Numbered from the stretch's first letter, positions 7,843 to 17,414 are shown. The stretch: 64,000 nt of DNA from an uncultured Haliea sp. (GCA_913062625.1 CAJXWP010000007.1:1-64000), one strand, 5' to 3'. A program made the numbers and translations. Notes: generated by a model not told the origin, from the sequence alone.

Positions 7843-10095
7843 ATGCTCAAGAAAACGGTGACAACGCTGTCATTAGCGGCTCTGGCCGGAGGGGTCATTG
7901 CTCCAATGGCTGCAGTAGCGCAGGGCGGTGCACCGAAACTTGCGCTTGAAGAAGTCATTGTTACTGCACGAAAGCGAGCAGAGTCAATGCAGTTAGTGCC
8001 GGTGGCCGTGACAGCCATAACGGCCACAGAATTAGAACAATCTAGCATTCGCAATTTGCAGGATATCCAAGGTTTTGTTCCCAACCTTCTTATTGATAGG
8101 GTTCCTGGCCTCCAGTCAGGTGCTTCAATTGCCATACGGGGCGTTAGCTACCAGGAAGTAGACAAGAGCCTCGACCCTGGTATCGGCGTCCTTCTGGACG
8201 GTGTCTATCTGGGCACGAACAGCGGGCAGATACTGGAAAATTTTGACCTCGAACGAATCGAAGTTCTGCGCGGACCGCAGGGCACTCTCTTTGGAAAAAA
8301 CACCATAGGTGGTGCACTTAGTATTATTCGCACGGCCCCCACCAAAGAATTCGGAGGGAAAGTCCAGGGTACGCTTGGGGAGCACGGTCGGCAGGATATT
8401 CGCGGTCTTTTAAACTTACCGCTGACGGATAAAGGCGGCATAAAACTCTTTGTCTCCAAACTGGAAAGCGATGGCTACATCAGGAATACGACCTACAATA
8501 AAGACCAAGGTGGCCAGAACCTAGAAGATTATGGCGCGACCATAGCGTACCAGTTTACTGACACCTTTGACCTGCTATTTACAGCCCAACGCACCGTCGA
8601 CAAATCGGAGGTGGGTGCTTGGGCAGACGTCAACAAAAAAGATTTCGTTGCATTCGAAGATGCTGCGTGTCTGCTAACTGGCCCGAGCTTTTATGGCTGT
8701 TTCGTCTCTGATACCGGTAGCGATGAGGACCACAGTTCCACTAATGCGCCTAATAACGGCGATACGACTAACGACTTTTATAACCTAACGATGAACTATG
8801 ATGTCAACGACTGGATCGTCACATCGATCACCGGCTATATCGATCGTGATGAAGACGCACGCTTAGAATACGATGGCAACAGCCTAGAATTTCTGTATGT
8901 CGATACCGACCAGAGTTACTCACAATTCAGCCAGGAGTTGCGTACCACGGGGAATATTGGTGACGTGGTGCTCACCACCGGTATCTACTATTGGTATTCT
9001 GAATATGATTCTGAGCAGATCAGCTACGATATGTGGAAGTGGCTACCGGGGCCGTTTCCGACCAACACCTTTGGTGGCGGATGGCCTGCGGGCACCACAC
9101 AAGTCATTTCACAACATGGGGAAAACAAATCCTACGCTGCGTTCGCCAGCGCAGATTGGTCACTGACCGATAAGCTTACGCTTAATCTGGCTGCGCGCTA
9201 CACCTATGACGAAAGGACTCTAGAGCCGGTGGGTTCGCAATGGCTTTCACAGGACAGCATTCCACTCACCCCTGCCGGCGACTCCGTCAAAGTGAACGCA
9301 GACTGGGATGACGTCTCCCCTCGTATCGGTGCGCAGTACGACTTTACCGGTGAGCTTATGGCCTATGTCTCATACTCCGAAGGATTCAAGGGCGGCGGTT
9401 TTTTTGGCCGCATCACATCCGTAGATAATGTTACCCAATACAATCCTGAGACGGTAGAAACCTATGAAGCGGGTATAAAAAGTGATTGGTGGAATCAACG
9501 CCTGCGGCTTAATGGCGCAGTATTTAGCAGCGAGTATAACGACAAACAGGAAGATATTATTGTCACCGACCCAAGTGGCCTGGTAGACACGGTGGTGCTC
9601 AATGCTGCCACTGCTACCATGAAAGGGCTTGAACTAGAGCTGACAGCTCTGCTAGCCGAGGGTCTGACCTTGGTTGCGCAAGGTGGTTATCTCGATGCGA
9701 GTTACGATAAATTTCAGATTCAAGGTATTCCAGGAGTTCCTGATGATGCTTCTAAGCTGAAAATGCGCAACACACCCAAGTATACCTTTGGCGCTGGGTT
9801 GAACTATGTGCAGCCTGTGTTTGGCGACAGCGAGATGTCTTACAACGTCAATTATGCTTGGCGCGATAGCTACGTCACGGTTTTCAACAACGATCCGCTG
9901 GGGGATGTTGATGCCATGGGGTTGTGGAACGCGAATATCGATTTCCGCTTTCAGGAAATGCTAACCGTCTCGATTTACGGCCGCAATCTCGGGGATGAAC
10001 GCTATTTTCGAGCGGTACTGATTCCTCCACTATCATCCTTTGCGCAGTGGAACGAACCCCGCAACTACGGCGTGACAGTGACCTATGCCTTCTAA
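7843..10095 (+). CDS. TonB-dependent outer-membrane receptor
   Basis: A 750-residue receptor that imports a bulky or scarce substrate across the outer membrane using energy from TonB-ExbBD. Signal peptide MLKKTVTTLSLAALAGGVIAP...VAQ (cleavage about 27); TonB box EEVIVTARKR (about 36-45); plug domain with IRGVSYQEVD, LDGVYLGTN and IEVLRGPQGTLFGKNTIGGALSI; then a 22-strand barrel with the long TonB_dep_Rec domain ending in NYGVTVTYAF. It is the type without an N-terminal signalling extension and without nearby FecIR genes, common in marine gammaproteobacteria and sphingomonads for catabolic substrates. GGAG sits eight bases before the chosen ATG; a longer reading from 7795 lacks this. The SDR and acyl-CoA ligase downstream suggest a catabolic substrate. 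Confidence 0.93.
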   Translation: MLKKTVTTLSLAALAGGVIAPMAAVAQGGAPKLALEEVIVTARKRAESMQLVPVAVTAITATELEQSSIRNLQDIQGFVPNLLIDRVPGLQSGASIAIRGVSYQEVDKSLDPGIGVLLDGVYLGTNSGQILENFDLERIEVLRGPQGTLFGKNTIGGALSIIRTAPTKEFGGKVQGTLGEHGRQDIRGLLNLPLTDKGGIKLFVSKLESDGYIRNTTYNKDQGGQNLEDYGATIAYQFTDTFDLLFTAQRTVDKSEVGAWADVNKKDFVAFEDAACLLTGPSFYGCFVSDTGSDEDHSSTNAPNNGDTTNDFYNLTMNYDVNDWIVTSITGYIDRDEDARLEYDGNSLEFLYVDTDQSYSQFSQELRTTGNIGDVVLTTGIYYWYSEYDSEQISYDMWKWLPGPFPTNTFGGGWPAGTTQVISQHGENKSYAAFASADWSLTDKLTLNLAARYTYDERTLEPVGSQWLSQDSIPLTPAGDSVKVNADWDDVSPRIGAQYDFTGELMAYVSYSEGFKGGGFFGRITSVDNVTQYNPETVETYEAGIKSDWWNQRLRLNGAVFSSEYNDKQEDIIVTDPSGLVDTVVLNAATATMKGLELELTALLAEGLTLVAQGGYLDASYDKFQIQGIPGVPDDASKLKMRNTPKYTFGAGLNYVQPVFGDSEMSYNVNYAWRDSYVTVFNNDPLGDVDAMGLWNANIDFRFQEMLTVSIYGRNLGDERYFRAVLIPPLSSFAQWNEPRNYGVTVTYAF

Positions 10096-10450
10096 AAAAA
10101 CCCGGGCACGAGACGGGCCTATCGCTTCAGCAGTTCAAGAACAACGACGCTAAATTTCTTTCGTCAGATCGAGTGGCCTCCTCTACCCAGGCAAAAAGTT
10201 GAGCTTGAACTCTGCGAACACAAGAATTATTCTTATCCAGCCGTCCCCGAGAGGCAGTCTAAAAATAATGAGAGCAAGGCGAAGAAGAGCGGTAACGTTA
10301 AATACGTCTTTAACAAAATTATATCGTTTTACAATGAACGCCATTTAATACGCAGATTTTTTGTAGACGTTTGCAGTAGCCCAATATTAATACATTGAAT
10401 TCAGGACATGCCCGCTCGGTGTCTTTAGCATAAAGGATCTTGGAGGAAGT
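10096..10450. other. Intergenic region, receptor to SDR
   Basis: About 355 bases without a credible ORF. A short C/G stem (CCCG...CGGG) follows the receptor stop but lacks a T-run, so I do not call a terminator. The promoter of the downstream SDR should lie here; no operator-like palindrome was seen. Confidence 0.3.
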
Positions 10451-11224
10451 ATGGAACAAGTGGTCGTAGTAACAGGCGCAGCAGACGGGTTGGGTAAAGC
10501 TTTCGCTAGCCGCTTCGCGGCGGAAGGTTATCAAGTGGTTGCCGCGGACATTAACGATGAGGCCGGCGAGGCTTTAAGGGTCGCACTCGAAGCAGAGGGC
10601 GGCAAAGTTGTTTACCGACACTGTGATGTCACGCAAAAGGAACAGGTTTTAGCACTGCTAAACGGTGCTATAGAGCAGTTCGGAGCGGTTCAGGTTCTGA
10701 TCAACAATGCGGTTCCACCCGGCACATTGACTCCGATTGAAGAGAAATCCGACGAAGAATTTCAACGCCAGCTTGACGGTGGACTATTCGCCGCGCGGTG
10801 GGCCATGAATGCAGTATTTGACTCAATGAAGGAGCAGCGCTTCGGACGCATTATCAACCTGTGTTCGCTAAATGGCGTGAACGCACACCCGCAAACGTCA
10901 GACTACAATGTCGCCAAGGAAGCCCTACGCTGCCTCACCCGCAGTGCAGCAAGAGAGTGGGCACCATACGGCATTACCGTGAACGCTATTTGTCCCGGTG
11001 CTGTTACTGCATCCTTCCTAGCCATGCAAGAAATTGCACCAGAAATGGCTACGCGGGTCAACAAGCAAGTGCCGATGGGCTACATGGGAGATCCCTACGA
11101 AGACATATCCGGGGTGGCGTTATTTCTCGCCGGCAAGGACGCGCGCTATATGACCGGCAATACCCTCTATGCCGATGGGGGCGGTCACATCAATGGTATT
11201 AACTGGGCATCGCTGTTTGAGTAA
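10451..11224 (+). CDS. SDR family oxidoreductase
   Basis: A 257-residue classical SDR with TGAADGLG (8-15), Asp33 after strand 2 (NAD preference), CDVTQ at 58-62, INNAVPP in place of NNAG, Ser139, Tyr152 and Lys156 as the catalytic residues (SLNGVNAHPQTSDYNVAK), and a C-terminal DGGGHINGINWASLFE. TTGGAGGAAGT immediately upstream is a strong ribosome binding site. It is convergent with the acyl-CoA ligase gene 20 bases away. The substrate is unknown; the setting suggests oxidation of a secondary alcohol in a catabolic pathway. Confidence 0.87.
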   Translation: MEQVVVVTGAADGLGKAFASRFAAEGYQVVAADINDEAGEALRVALEAEGGKVVYRHCDVTQKEQVLALLNGAIEQFGAVQVLINNAVPPGTLTPIEEKSDEEFQRQLDGGLFAARWAMNAVFDSMKEQRFGRIINLCSLNGVNAHPQTSDYNVAKEALRCLTRSAAREWAPYGITVNAICPGAVTASFLAMQEIAPEMATRVNKQVPMGYMGDPYEDISGVALFLAGKDARYMTGNTLYADGGGHINGINWASLFE

Positions 11225-11244
11225 GACGGAGCAACTCACCCACC

Positions 11245-12894
11245 CTAATGCCATTCAATTAACAGTTCGCCCTGCTCCGCTGCTGCTCTTGCAAGTTGCT
11301 GAGCTCGCTCCCCAAATTTCTGCTCAATCTGCTCACGGCGAATTTTAAGCGTCGGCGTCAGCATGCCATTATCGATAGACCAGGCCTCAAGCGAAATTAT
11401 TACAGCTCCGATACGGGCATGCTTGTCTGCGGTCTCGTTGACCAGCCGCGCGTGTTCTTGCAGCGCCGCCGCGAGTTGCTCGTGCCCTTCCTGCTGGGCA
11501 AGGGCGCTGAGCACACACACCATGACAGTCTTGGAATAGCCGCGCCCCAGCAGACACAGCTGTTCCGTATGCGGATGCTTGGCAAATTCGTTCTCTATCG
11601 GTGTAGGTGCGACAAACTTACCCTGTATGGTTTTGAAGTAATCCTTCATGCGACCGGTTAAGAAAATAAATCCTTCCTCATCAATCCGGGCTTTGTCGCC
11701 AGTGTAGATCCAGCCGTCGCGAAAGGTTTCCGCCGTTTTCTCGGGGTCCTTGTAATATCCTGTGGCAAGCCCTGATGCCCTTGCCAGCAACTCCCCCTCT
11801 TCGCTGATCCGCACCTCCACATTACCCACTACTTGACCTATGGAGCCGATCTTGCGGTGCTCGTGGGTGTTAGCCGAGAGACCCATAGCCTCTGTCTGAC
11901 CGAAGCCCTCCATCAAATCCAGACCGAACTGACCATACCATTCAATGAGTGCCGGTGGGGTCGGCGCCGCCGCGGTGAGCAGGTATAGCACATCGTCAAG
12001 TCCCAGCATGTCGCGAATCTGTTTGCCCGACCCCTCTGGATCACGCGCTAGTGCATCGGTCACCCCTTGCTGTGAGCCGAAATGACCGGTGATCACCTGC
12101 TGTAATTGTTCCCATACGCGTGGCGGTCCAAACATGATGTGGGGCCGACAAGCGGGCAGATCGCGCAGCAACGTCAGCATGTTCTCGTTGAAATACACCA
12201 CACCGCCATTAATCAGCGACGCGTACTCCACAATCTGCCGCTCAGCAATATGTGCAAGAGGCAGATAGGAAAAATAGCGGCCGCGAGGCGGCGTCGCAAA
12301 TGACTCCATGAAACGGTTAACCGGTATCTCATTTGAGGCGTGCGTTTGCATAACACCCTTGGGAACACCCGTGGTGCCCGAGGTAAATACAATAGAAACG
12401 AGATCACTGGGCTGACATTTATACGAGGGACACTGCCCCGCATGCGCAGCAATCAGGTCGTCCCAGCACAGGTGTGGCTCGTCGAGTGTTACTCCAGGCA
12501 AAGTCACTAGGACAATACCCTCAGGCAAAACGGTCCTTACCGCTTCCCAGTTTTCAGTTTCACCGACAAATAGCAACTTCATTTCAGTAAAACTCATAAC
12601 GTACTCGGCGGTATCGCGCGGCAGTGTGATAAACATGGGAATCGTTACATTGCCCGCAGCAATCGTACCGAGGTCGGCCATGAACCAGTGCGCTCGGTTA
12701 CGAGATAGCAAGCCCACATTTATCTCGGGGCCACCCAAGAAATTCTCCTGCCATGCTGCCATAGCAGCGACCTCGGTCTGAACCTCCGACCAGGTCCACT
12801 CCGTCAAGTTCTCACCGTGGGGCTCCCGCAGCCAAACATCGTTAGGGGACTGGGTCGCCCAGTGATCAAGATACTCGATTAATGTTGGATACAT
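11245..12894 (-). CDS. AMP-binding acyl-CoA ligase
   Basis: A 549-residue member of the ANL superfamily that activates a carboxylic acid to acyl-AMP and then to the CoA thioester. The phosphate-binding loop is TSGTTGVPKG (171-180); the A5-type segment is MEGFGQTEAMGLSANTH; the hinge/A8 part is YTGDKARIDEEGFIFLTGRMKDYF followed by KFVAPTPIENEF, as in long-chain fatty acyl-CoA synthetases of the FadD15/FACL type. Length is close to short members of that group. Cytoplasmic or membrane-associated. Its neighbours (SDR, TetR, LLM oxidoreductase) fit breakdown of a lipid or alicyclic acid; the acid itself cannot be deduced. Confidence 0.88.
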   Translation of the reverse strand: MYPTLIEYLDHWATQSPNDVWLREPHGENLTEWTWSEVQTEVAAMAAWQENFLGGPEINVGLLSRNRAHWFMADLGTIAAGNVTIPMFITLPRDTAEYVMSFTEMKLLFVGETENWEAVRTVLPEGIVLVTLPGVTLDEPHLCWDDLIAAHAGQCPSYKCQPSDLVSIVFTSGTTGVPKGVMQTHASNEIPVNRFMESFATPPRGRYFSYLPLAHIAERQIVEYASLINGGVVYFNENMLTLLRDLPACRPHIMFGPPRVWEQLQQVITGHFGSQQGVTDALARDPEGSGKQIRDMLGLDDVLYLLTAAAPTPPALIEWYGQFGLDLMEGFGQTEAMGLSANTHEHRKIGSIGQVVGNVEVRISEEGELLARASGLATGYYKDPEKTAETFRDGWIYTGDKARIDEEGFIFLTGRMKDYFKTIQGKFVAPTPIENEFAKHPHTEQLCLLGRGYSKTVMVCVLSALAQQEGHEQLAAALQEHARLVNETADKHARIGAVIISLEAWSIDNGMLTPTLKIRREQIEQKFGERAQQLARAAAEQGELLIEWH

Positions 12895-13046
12895 TGAGTG
12901 TTCTCCTATTGATTATTAGGGCTCCAGCTGTTGAGCAAGAGACTTAGCTATACTACTTGCCTAATATTGTCGGGTAAATCTGCTGGCAAGAAAATTTTCT
13001 TCATCTCGATGGCCTCTGCGCGGGAATTCATGCTCCGTTGCAATGA

Positions 13047-13700
13047 TCATTTATTGAGCGGCCTTATCAGGAACTCACCCAGCAGTTTGAAATGCGAGCG
13101 ATCATGACGTTCACCCTTTTCAAAAGACATCCGGTCTACAGCAATCGCGTTGACCGACATATAGGTAAAGTCCTTAATGTCATTAAAACGCTTCCTACCT
13201 ATTTTGACCTTTATATCACCAAAGATGGCTAGCCAGATGTCGCGTAGCGTTTCCTTCATTACAGAAAAATTGCCCATAGGCACCTGCTGCGTCTTGTTAC
13301 GAAAAATGACTATGGACGCCCGATACAACTCATCCTCCGTCTGCTCGCGCGCCTGCTCGAGAAAGGCATCCACTCGTTTCGATAAGCTCATACTATCGAG
13401 GCTTATCCGCTGAGTGCGTGCCTTGAACTCCATGGCACCGAGCTCTGTTACACCGTGTGAAATGTTCTCCTTATCACCAAAATCATGCTGGATGGCGCCC
13501 CAGGTGACCCCTGCAGCTTCGGCTATTCCTTTCATTGTAGCGGCCTTATAGCCCGGCTCTACAATGCATTTGGCGGCACCGCGAATGATTTTGTCCTGCG
13601 TTTCGGTGCTGCGCTCTTCCTGAGTTCTGCGTGTACGCACTTTTGTATTGTTACTTGCTGGCACAATTCTCTCATTGCGTGACCGAATATACAGTGACAC
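13047..13700 (-). CDS. TetR family transcriptional regulator
   Basis: A 217-residue TetR-type repressor starting with GTG at 13700. Residues 1-30 form a basic extension (NNTKVRTRRTQEERSTETQDKI), then the DNA-binding domain with the helix-turn-helix ATMKGIAEAAGVTWGAIQHDFGDKENI (about 54-80). The segment AAGVTWGAIQHDFGDK closely parallels AGVSWGVLQYHFGDK of the TetR protein at 38775, so the two look like paralogues with similar DNA contacts. It probably controls the ligase operon or the LLM gene; no palindrome of the 38.7-kb type is present at its own promoter. Confidence 0.88.
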   Translation of the reverse strand: MSLYIRSRNERIVPASNNTKVRTRRTQEERSTETQDKIIRGAAKCIVEPGYKAATMKGIAEAAGVTWGAIQHDFGDKENISHGVTELGAMEFKARTQRISLDSMSLSKRVDAFLEQAREQTEDELYRASIVIFRNKTQQVPMGNFSVMKETLRDIWLAIFGDIKVKIGRKRFNDIKDFTYMSVNAIAVDRMSFEKGERHDRSHFKLLGEFLIRPLNK

Positions 13701-14239
13701 CTGCTTATCTTCTGAAAAAAATATTTGGCTACAACAACGATTTTTAAAAATTGATATTTTAACTCAAGTCCATAGCGTGTTCTGAGCAAGAAAATCACAA
13801 ACGTGACTTTAAGACGACCGCGAACCCTACTCAAAGCACATCGCGACTACGCGAATTGTAGACACCATGCTGGCTACTTGATTGAACCGTCAGCTTACCG
13901 AACTATTAGAAGATACCGCATGCCCTGTAAGAAAACACTTTTCCTTTGCCTTTTCGTCATCGCCGCCGCCCTAACGACGGGCCGCTCCGGACAGGACTAA
14001 CCCAGTGGCCGCTGCGACGCCGGCTGTGCACAGACGCCCCGAAAATTTCCATGTGGATCCAGTAGCGCATCCTCAATACATACAGAAAATAATCTGGACG
14101 TCGCCGATTCGGCGCACACCCGAGTCAGCAACGGTTGACTCATCAAAATTTCGGAGACAGTTTGCAAGACGGGCATCTGCACTCACTCGAACGAAGTGAA
14201 CTGCCCCCGCAGCAACCCTAAGGTTAGACCTGTAATGGT
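13701..14239. other. Intergenic region with a very short secreted-peptide-like ORF
   Basis: About 540 bases with only overlapping short ORFs. One at 13920-14000 (+) reads MPCKKTLFLCLFVIAAALTTGRSGQD: a lysine-rich start, hydrophobic core, and LTTGR where a lipobox LTTGC would be expected (one base change), then a stop. It could be the decayed signal peptide of a lost lipoprotein. It has no clear ribosome binding site. Nothing else recognisable. Confidence 0.25.
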
Positions 14240-15256
14240 CTAATCAAGTACCTTTTTCAATGCGACAACCATAGTCTTGGCCACCTCTTTATCGGTGGTA
14301 TAACCCACGGGGCTGATACGCTGGGCAATATCGCCGTAGCGATCTACGAGTTTGCGCGCCACCTCATCGGGCGCACCACAGATAGCGAAAGTATCCACAA
14401 CTTCATCGGTGACCAGTGCGGACATTCCCGCCCAATCGCCCTCCTTCGACAGTCGGTTAAGCTTAGGCTGTAATTCGCCCAAACCCTCCGCATCCAGCGC
14501 TGGACGGTAAGCCGGCGTGGAACCGTAAAAGCCGATCATATGCCGCGCCATTGCTCTCGATTGTTCCAACTGCTCTTGAGTTTCGCCAATCGCCGTGAGG
14601 CACTGTACCGACACATCGAAGCTATCGCGCGGACGACCGGCGATATCGAGGCCTTTCTGCAGTGCGGGCATTGAATACTCCAGCAGAAACTTGCGAGTGT
14701 TGAGCGGGTGTACAAGGAAGCCATCGCCGACCTCGCCACAAACCTGCACCATTCTCTCGCCAAAACCGGCTACATAAATTTTGGGTATACCACACGGGTT
14801 GGGGCCCGGATTAAAGTTTTGGTTCATGATCGTATGTGTATAGAAATCACCGCGAAAATTCAGTTTGCTGTTACCTTCCCAGCAGTCCCAAATCGCACGA
14901 ATCGCCTGCACCATTTCGCGCATACGCGAGGCCGGCTTCGACCACGTCATACTAAAACGCTTTTCGATGTGAGGCCTTATCTGCGTGCCCAAACCGAGTA
15001 TAAAACGGCCATCGCTGAGCAGGTTCATATCGTAGCCGAGGTTGGCCAGAGTCATTGGGTTGCGTGAAAAAGCCACAGCAATGGCGGTAATCAACTCAGT
15101 GCGCTCAGTGCCTTGGGCTGCCATCGCTAGCGGGAGGAAGGGATCGTGTGGCCCTTCGAACGTATAGAGCCCATCGAAACCGGCTTGTTCAAACTCCCTG
15201 CCTTGCTGTATAGCATCAACTGGATTGTTGACCAACATTGAAGCATCAATTTTCAT
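14240..15256 (-). CDS. LLM class flavin-dependent oxidoreductase
   Basis: A 338-residue protein of the bacterial-luciferase-like superfamily, a TIM barrel using FMN or F420. Family landmarks: FEQAGFDGLYTFEGPHDPFLPLAMAA near the N-terminus, VAFSRNPMTLAN, LLSDGRFILGLGTQ (about 80-93), IPKIYVAGFGERMVQVCGEVGDGFLVHPL, and DEVARKLVDRYGDIAQRI near the end. It resembles the group of F420-type LLM proteins found in actinobacteria and marine proteobacteria. Whether this organism makes F420 cannot be told here; FMN is equally possible. It is divergent from the NTF2-like gene at 15579. Confidence 0.85.
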   Translation of the reverse strand: MKIDASMLVNNPVDAIQQGREFEQAGFDGLYTFEGPHDPFLPLAMAAQGTERTELITAIAVAFSRNPMTLANLGYDMNLLSDGRFILGLGTQIRPHIEKRFSMTWSKPASRMREMVQAIRAIWDCWEGNSKLNFRGDFYTHTIMNQNFNPGPNPCGIPKIYVAGFGERMVQVCGEVGDGFLVHPLNTRKFLLEYSMPALQKGLDIAGRPRDSFDVSVQCLTAIGETQEQLEQSRAMARHMIGFYGSTPAYRPALDAEGLGELQPKLNRLSKEGDWAGMSALVTDEVVDTFAICGAPDEVARKLVDRYGDIAQRISPVGYTTDKEVAKTMVVALKKVLD

Positions 15257-15351
15257 CGCGTAGATTCCCTGTAAAACTCAATTTTCTAGAGCGCTATGGT
15301 TTAAATTTGAGGGCCAACGGTGATCATATTGCGCGCAGATAGCGTAACTCA

Positions 15352-15373
15352 ACATTTATTACATGTATAATGT
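15352..15373. promoter_or_regulatory. Near-palindrome in divergent promoter
   Basis: ACATTTAT-TACATGTA-TAATGT has a perfect eight-base palindromic core TACATGTA (15359-15366 approximately) and imperfect ACATT/AATGT arms. It lies in the 320-base divergent region between the LLM gene and the NTF2-like gene, a usual place for a TetR-type operator. The TetR gene at 13047 is the nearest candidate regulator. The sequence differs from the TATAGT operators of the 26-42 kb region. Confidence 0.35.
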
Positions 15374-15578
15374 TTATGCTACAGTAGAGACAGTGCGTTG
15401 CTGACGACCCGATCATACAAGCGATTTCTGTGACTGCCCTGTGCAGCAGAAAACGAATAATAATCTGATGAACGGTAAACCAAGGCGATGAGCATCTGAA
15501 ACGAAATGAGAGCATTATAAAAACATACCAATTGCGCAGGCCGCAAATGTGCGATTGAACTCACTTAGGAGTAATGGC

Positions 15579-16133
15579 ATGAAGATAAATCCGAACAATA
15601 CATGGCGAATTGTGCAGGAACGCGTGGAGCAGGAATCTGATCCTAAGGTGCGCCGCAATCTAGAGTTGGTGCTGAAACATATGAAGTGTGAAGCGCAGGG
15701 TGATATTGAGGGAGTGGTCGGCACACTTTGCGACGACCCTAAATATATTGCGCACGATGTGCCGGGCGAAGACACGATGAATCCGTCAGGTAGCAGGGAT
15801 GCAGTTCGCGCATTCTATGACATGAGCATTGTCCAGACGGGTGCGCATCAGCTAGAGCTGAGTTGTGATCGAGTGATAGCAGACCACGAAGCGGTAGTGA
15901 CCGAAGGCATAATGCGTATGGCTTATCCGGGCCGAACGCTTTCTACGATGGGCATTGAGGTAGATGACCCTGACGCCTACTACGTCTATCAGACCCGCAT
16001 GAGTGTTGTGTGGCCAGTCGATGCAAAATCAGGAATGCTAAAGGGTGAAGAGACCTACACTGGCACAGACGGTTTCGCCGGGATTGCGGATCGCAAAATC
16101 AACCAAGAAGATATAGTCCCTTTAGCGATCTGA
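15579..16133 (+). CDS. NTF2/SnoaL-like protein
   Basis: A 184-residue protein with the NTF2-like layout: an N-terminal helical part (RRNLELVLKHMKCEAQGDIEGVVGTLCDDPKY), the pattern DTMNPSGSRDAVRAFYDMSI (substrate pocket entry), strands ELSCDRVIADHEAVVTEGIMRM and YYVYQTRMSVVWPVD. It is longer than a typical SnoaL-like protein, with an additional C-terminal tail (YTGTDGFAGIADRKI). TAGGAGT precedes the ATG at 15579 by about seven bases; a longer reading from 15549 lacks a ribosome binding site. Probably acts with the divergent LLM oxidoreductase; function unproven. Confidence 0.75.
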   Translation: MKINPNNTWRIVQERVEQESDPKVRRNLELVLKHMKCEAQGDIEGVVGTLCDDPKYIAHDVPGEDTMNPSGSRDAVRAFYDMSIVQTGAHQLELSCDRVIADHEAVVTEGIMRMAYPGRTLSTMGIEVDDPDAYYVYQTRMSVVWPVDAKSGMLKGEETYTGTDGFAGIADRKINQEDIVPLAI

Positions 16134-16135
16134 GA

Positions 16136-16178
16136 GCCAGGAAAAGTCAACCTCCTGGCATTGCGCCGCTTCGGCGGC
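16136..16178 (+). terminator. Two hairpins after the NTF2-like gene
   Basis: GCCAGGA...TCCTGGC (16136-16159, seven-base stem) is followed by GCCGC-TTCG-GCGGC (16165-16178), a five-base stem closed by the extra-stable UUCG tetraloop. There is no T-run, so this is either a weak terminator or an mRNA 3'-end stabiliser. Confidence 0.4.
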
Positions 16179-16252
16179 TCACATCGCGAGTAGAAATCTG
16201 TTTCTGTCTAGATTCTCGCAACTCTTAACTCATTGTTTTTGAGCAGAAAAAT

Positions 16253-16329
16253 TGGTGCGCCTGAGAGGATTCGAACCTCTGACCGCCTGGTTCGTAGCCA
16301 AGTACTCTATCCAGCTGAGCTACAGGCGC
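16253..16329 (-). tRNA. tRNA-Arg(ACG)
   Basis: The minus strand folds into a full cloverleaf: acceptor GCGCCTG/CAGGCGC, D-arm GCTC-AGCTGGATA-GAGT, anticodon arm with loop CTACGAA (anticodon ACG, read as ICG), a five-base variable region, T-arm AGAGG-TTCGAAT-CCTCT, discriminator A and an encoded CCA end (16253-16255). It decodes CGU/CGC/CGA arginine codons. No integrase or repeated 3' end is nearby, so it is not an occupied attachment site here. Confidence 0.97.
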
Positions 16330-16341
16330 GGGAGAATCAAT

Positions 16342-16370
16342 ACTATAGGGAGCACGTGTTTATGAGTCAA
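16342..16370 (-). promoter_or_regulatory. Sigma-70 promoter of tRNA-Arg
   Basis: On the minus strand TTGACT is followed after exactly 17 bases by TATAGT, which lies 12 bases before the first base of the tRNA. Good match to the -35/-10 consensus. The -10 being TATAGT also warns that this hexamer alone is not proof of the TetR operator described at 28.7, 34.8 and 38.7 kb. Confidence 0.7.
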
Positions 16371-16476
16371 GGACTTATGGGCTGCTAGCGGGCGTCTGCC
16401 GTGCTAATGCGGACATTAACCGCCGCCAGCGTCGGACATCTCTGCTGGCGAGTGAGCCACACTTTAACCGCGCCGC

Positions 16477-17400
16477 TTAGGCATCCGCCATGCGTCCCAG
16501 CGTGGCATCACCCATAATAGTGGTGCGATGAATCACGCGCTCCACGCCGGGTTTTGTGCCAGTAGCACAGTGCATCGCACGCCAATTATCCCACAACACC
16601 ATGTCGCCCGGCTGCCATTGATGAAAATAGTGGAACTCAGGCTTGCGCGTGTGGTCAACCAACCGCTGCAACAGGTCAACCGCCTCATCATTAGACAATC
16701 CTGCGCGATGCGGTGCCACGATACGCTCTAGAAACTGTTCACAGATTTCCAAAATTTTGCGGCCAGTGATGGGATGAGTGACTACTGCCGGGTAAACAAC
16801 TTCGGGGAAATTCGGGTAGTTCAGATCAGACGGTTTTTTGGGGCTATAAGGCCCCGGCTCGTAGCCTCGCAGATCAACATAACGCATATGCCGGCGCTGC
16901 ATACTGAAGGCGTATGTAACGTCTATATTCTCAATTAACTGCCGCGTTTCCTCATCCAGTGCATCGTAGGCTTTTGCAAGATCACCGAAACCCGTCAGGC
17001 CATCTTCACTCGGGCAAATCACGCCACGCAGCAACGCGCCACGATTGGGCTTGCCGGTATAGTGCAGGTCCATATGCCAGTCGAGCTTTCCTACTTTATT
17101 CTGCCCGTTGTAATTTGCCGTCATAAACTTTTCTTTGTCGGGCTCATTAACAAGCATAAACAGCTCCGGATATTCCTGAGATCGGGTCGCGGCCAAAGGG
17201 TGCAGTGCCAAATCACCGAACGCACGGCTAAAGGCAATCTGGTTTTCGGGACTCACGTTCTGGCCACGAAACAGCACAATGGCGTGCTCATTCCACAACG
17301 ACACAAGTTCGGCAGCCACGGCATCGTCCACAGGCTGAGTAATGTCAAAGCCGCTGACTTCTACTCCGACATTTTCAAGAGCTGTTACTGTTAGTCTCAT
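16477..17400 (-). CDS. TauD/TfdA-type Fe(II)/2-oxoglutarate dioxygenase
   Basis: A 307-residue non-haem iron oxygenase that couples 2-oxoglutarate decarboxylation to hydroxylation or cleavage of its substrate. Iron ligands His109 and Asp111 are in KLDWHMDLHYTG; the distal His is in LWDNWRAMHCATG, and the 2-oxoglutarate-binding arginine is in RVIHRTTIMG. The start at 17400 has GAGGTAGG seven bases upstream; the longer reading to 17469 would run into the aldolase gene and is rejected. It follows the class II aldolase-like gene by 14 bases, so the two are one operon. Family substrates include taurine, phenoxyacetates and alpha-ketoglutarate-dependent dealkylations; the one here is unknown. Confidence 0.9.
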   Translation of the reverse strand: MRLTVTALENVGVEVSGFDITQPVDDAVAAELVSLWNEHAIVLFRGQNVSPENQIAFSRAFGDLALHPLAATRSQEYPELFMLVNEPDKEKFMTANYNGQNKVGKLDWHMDLHYTGKPNRGALLRGVICPSEDGLTGFGDLAKAYDALDEETRQLIENIDVTYAFSMQRRHMRYVDLRGYEPGPYSPKKPSDLNYPNFPEVVYPAVVTHPITGRKILEICEQFLERIVAPHRAGLSNDEAVDLLQRLVDHTRKPEFHYFHQWQPGDMVLWDNWRAMHCATGTKPGVERVIHRTTIMGDATLGRMADA

Positions 17401-17414
17401 AAAACCTACCTCAA

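Noticed and set aside
13803-14199. Overlapping ORFs of about 60 codons on both strands between tetR and the LLM gene.
   Set aside because: They overlap one another, lack ribosome binding sites and have shadow-like composition; only the short signal-peptide-like frame at 13920 is mentioned, at low confidence.
16253-16329. tRNA-Arg as an attachment site of an integrated element.
   Set aside because: No integrase gene and no repeat of the tRNA 3' end was seen nearby.
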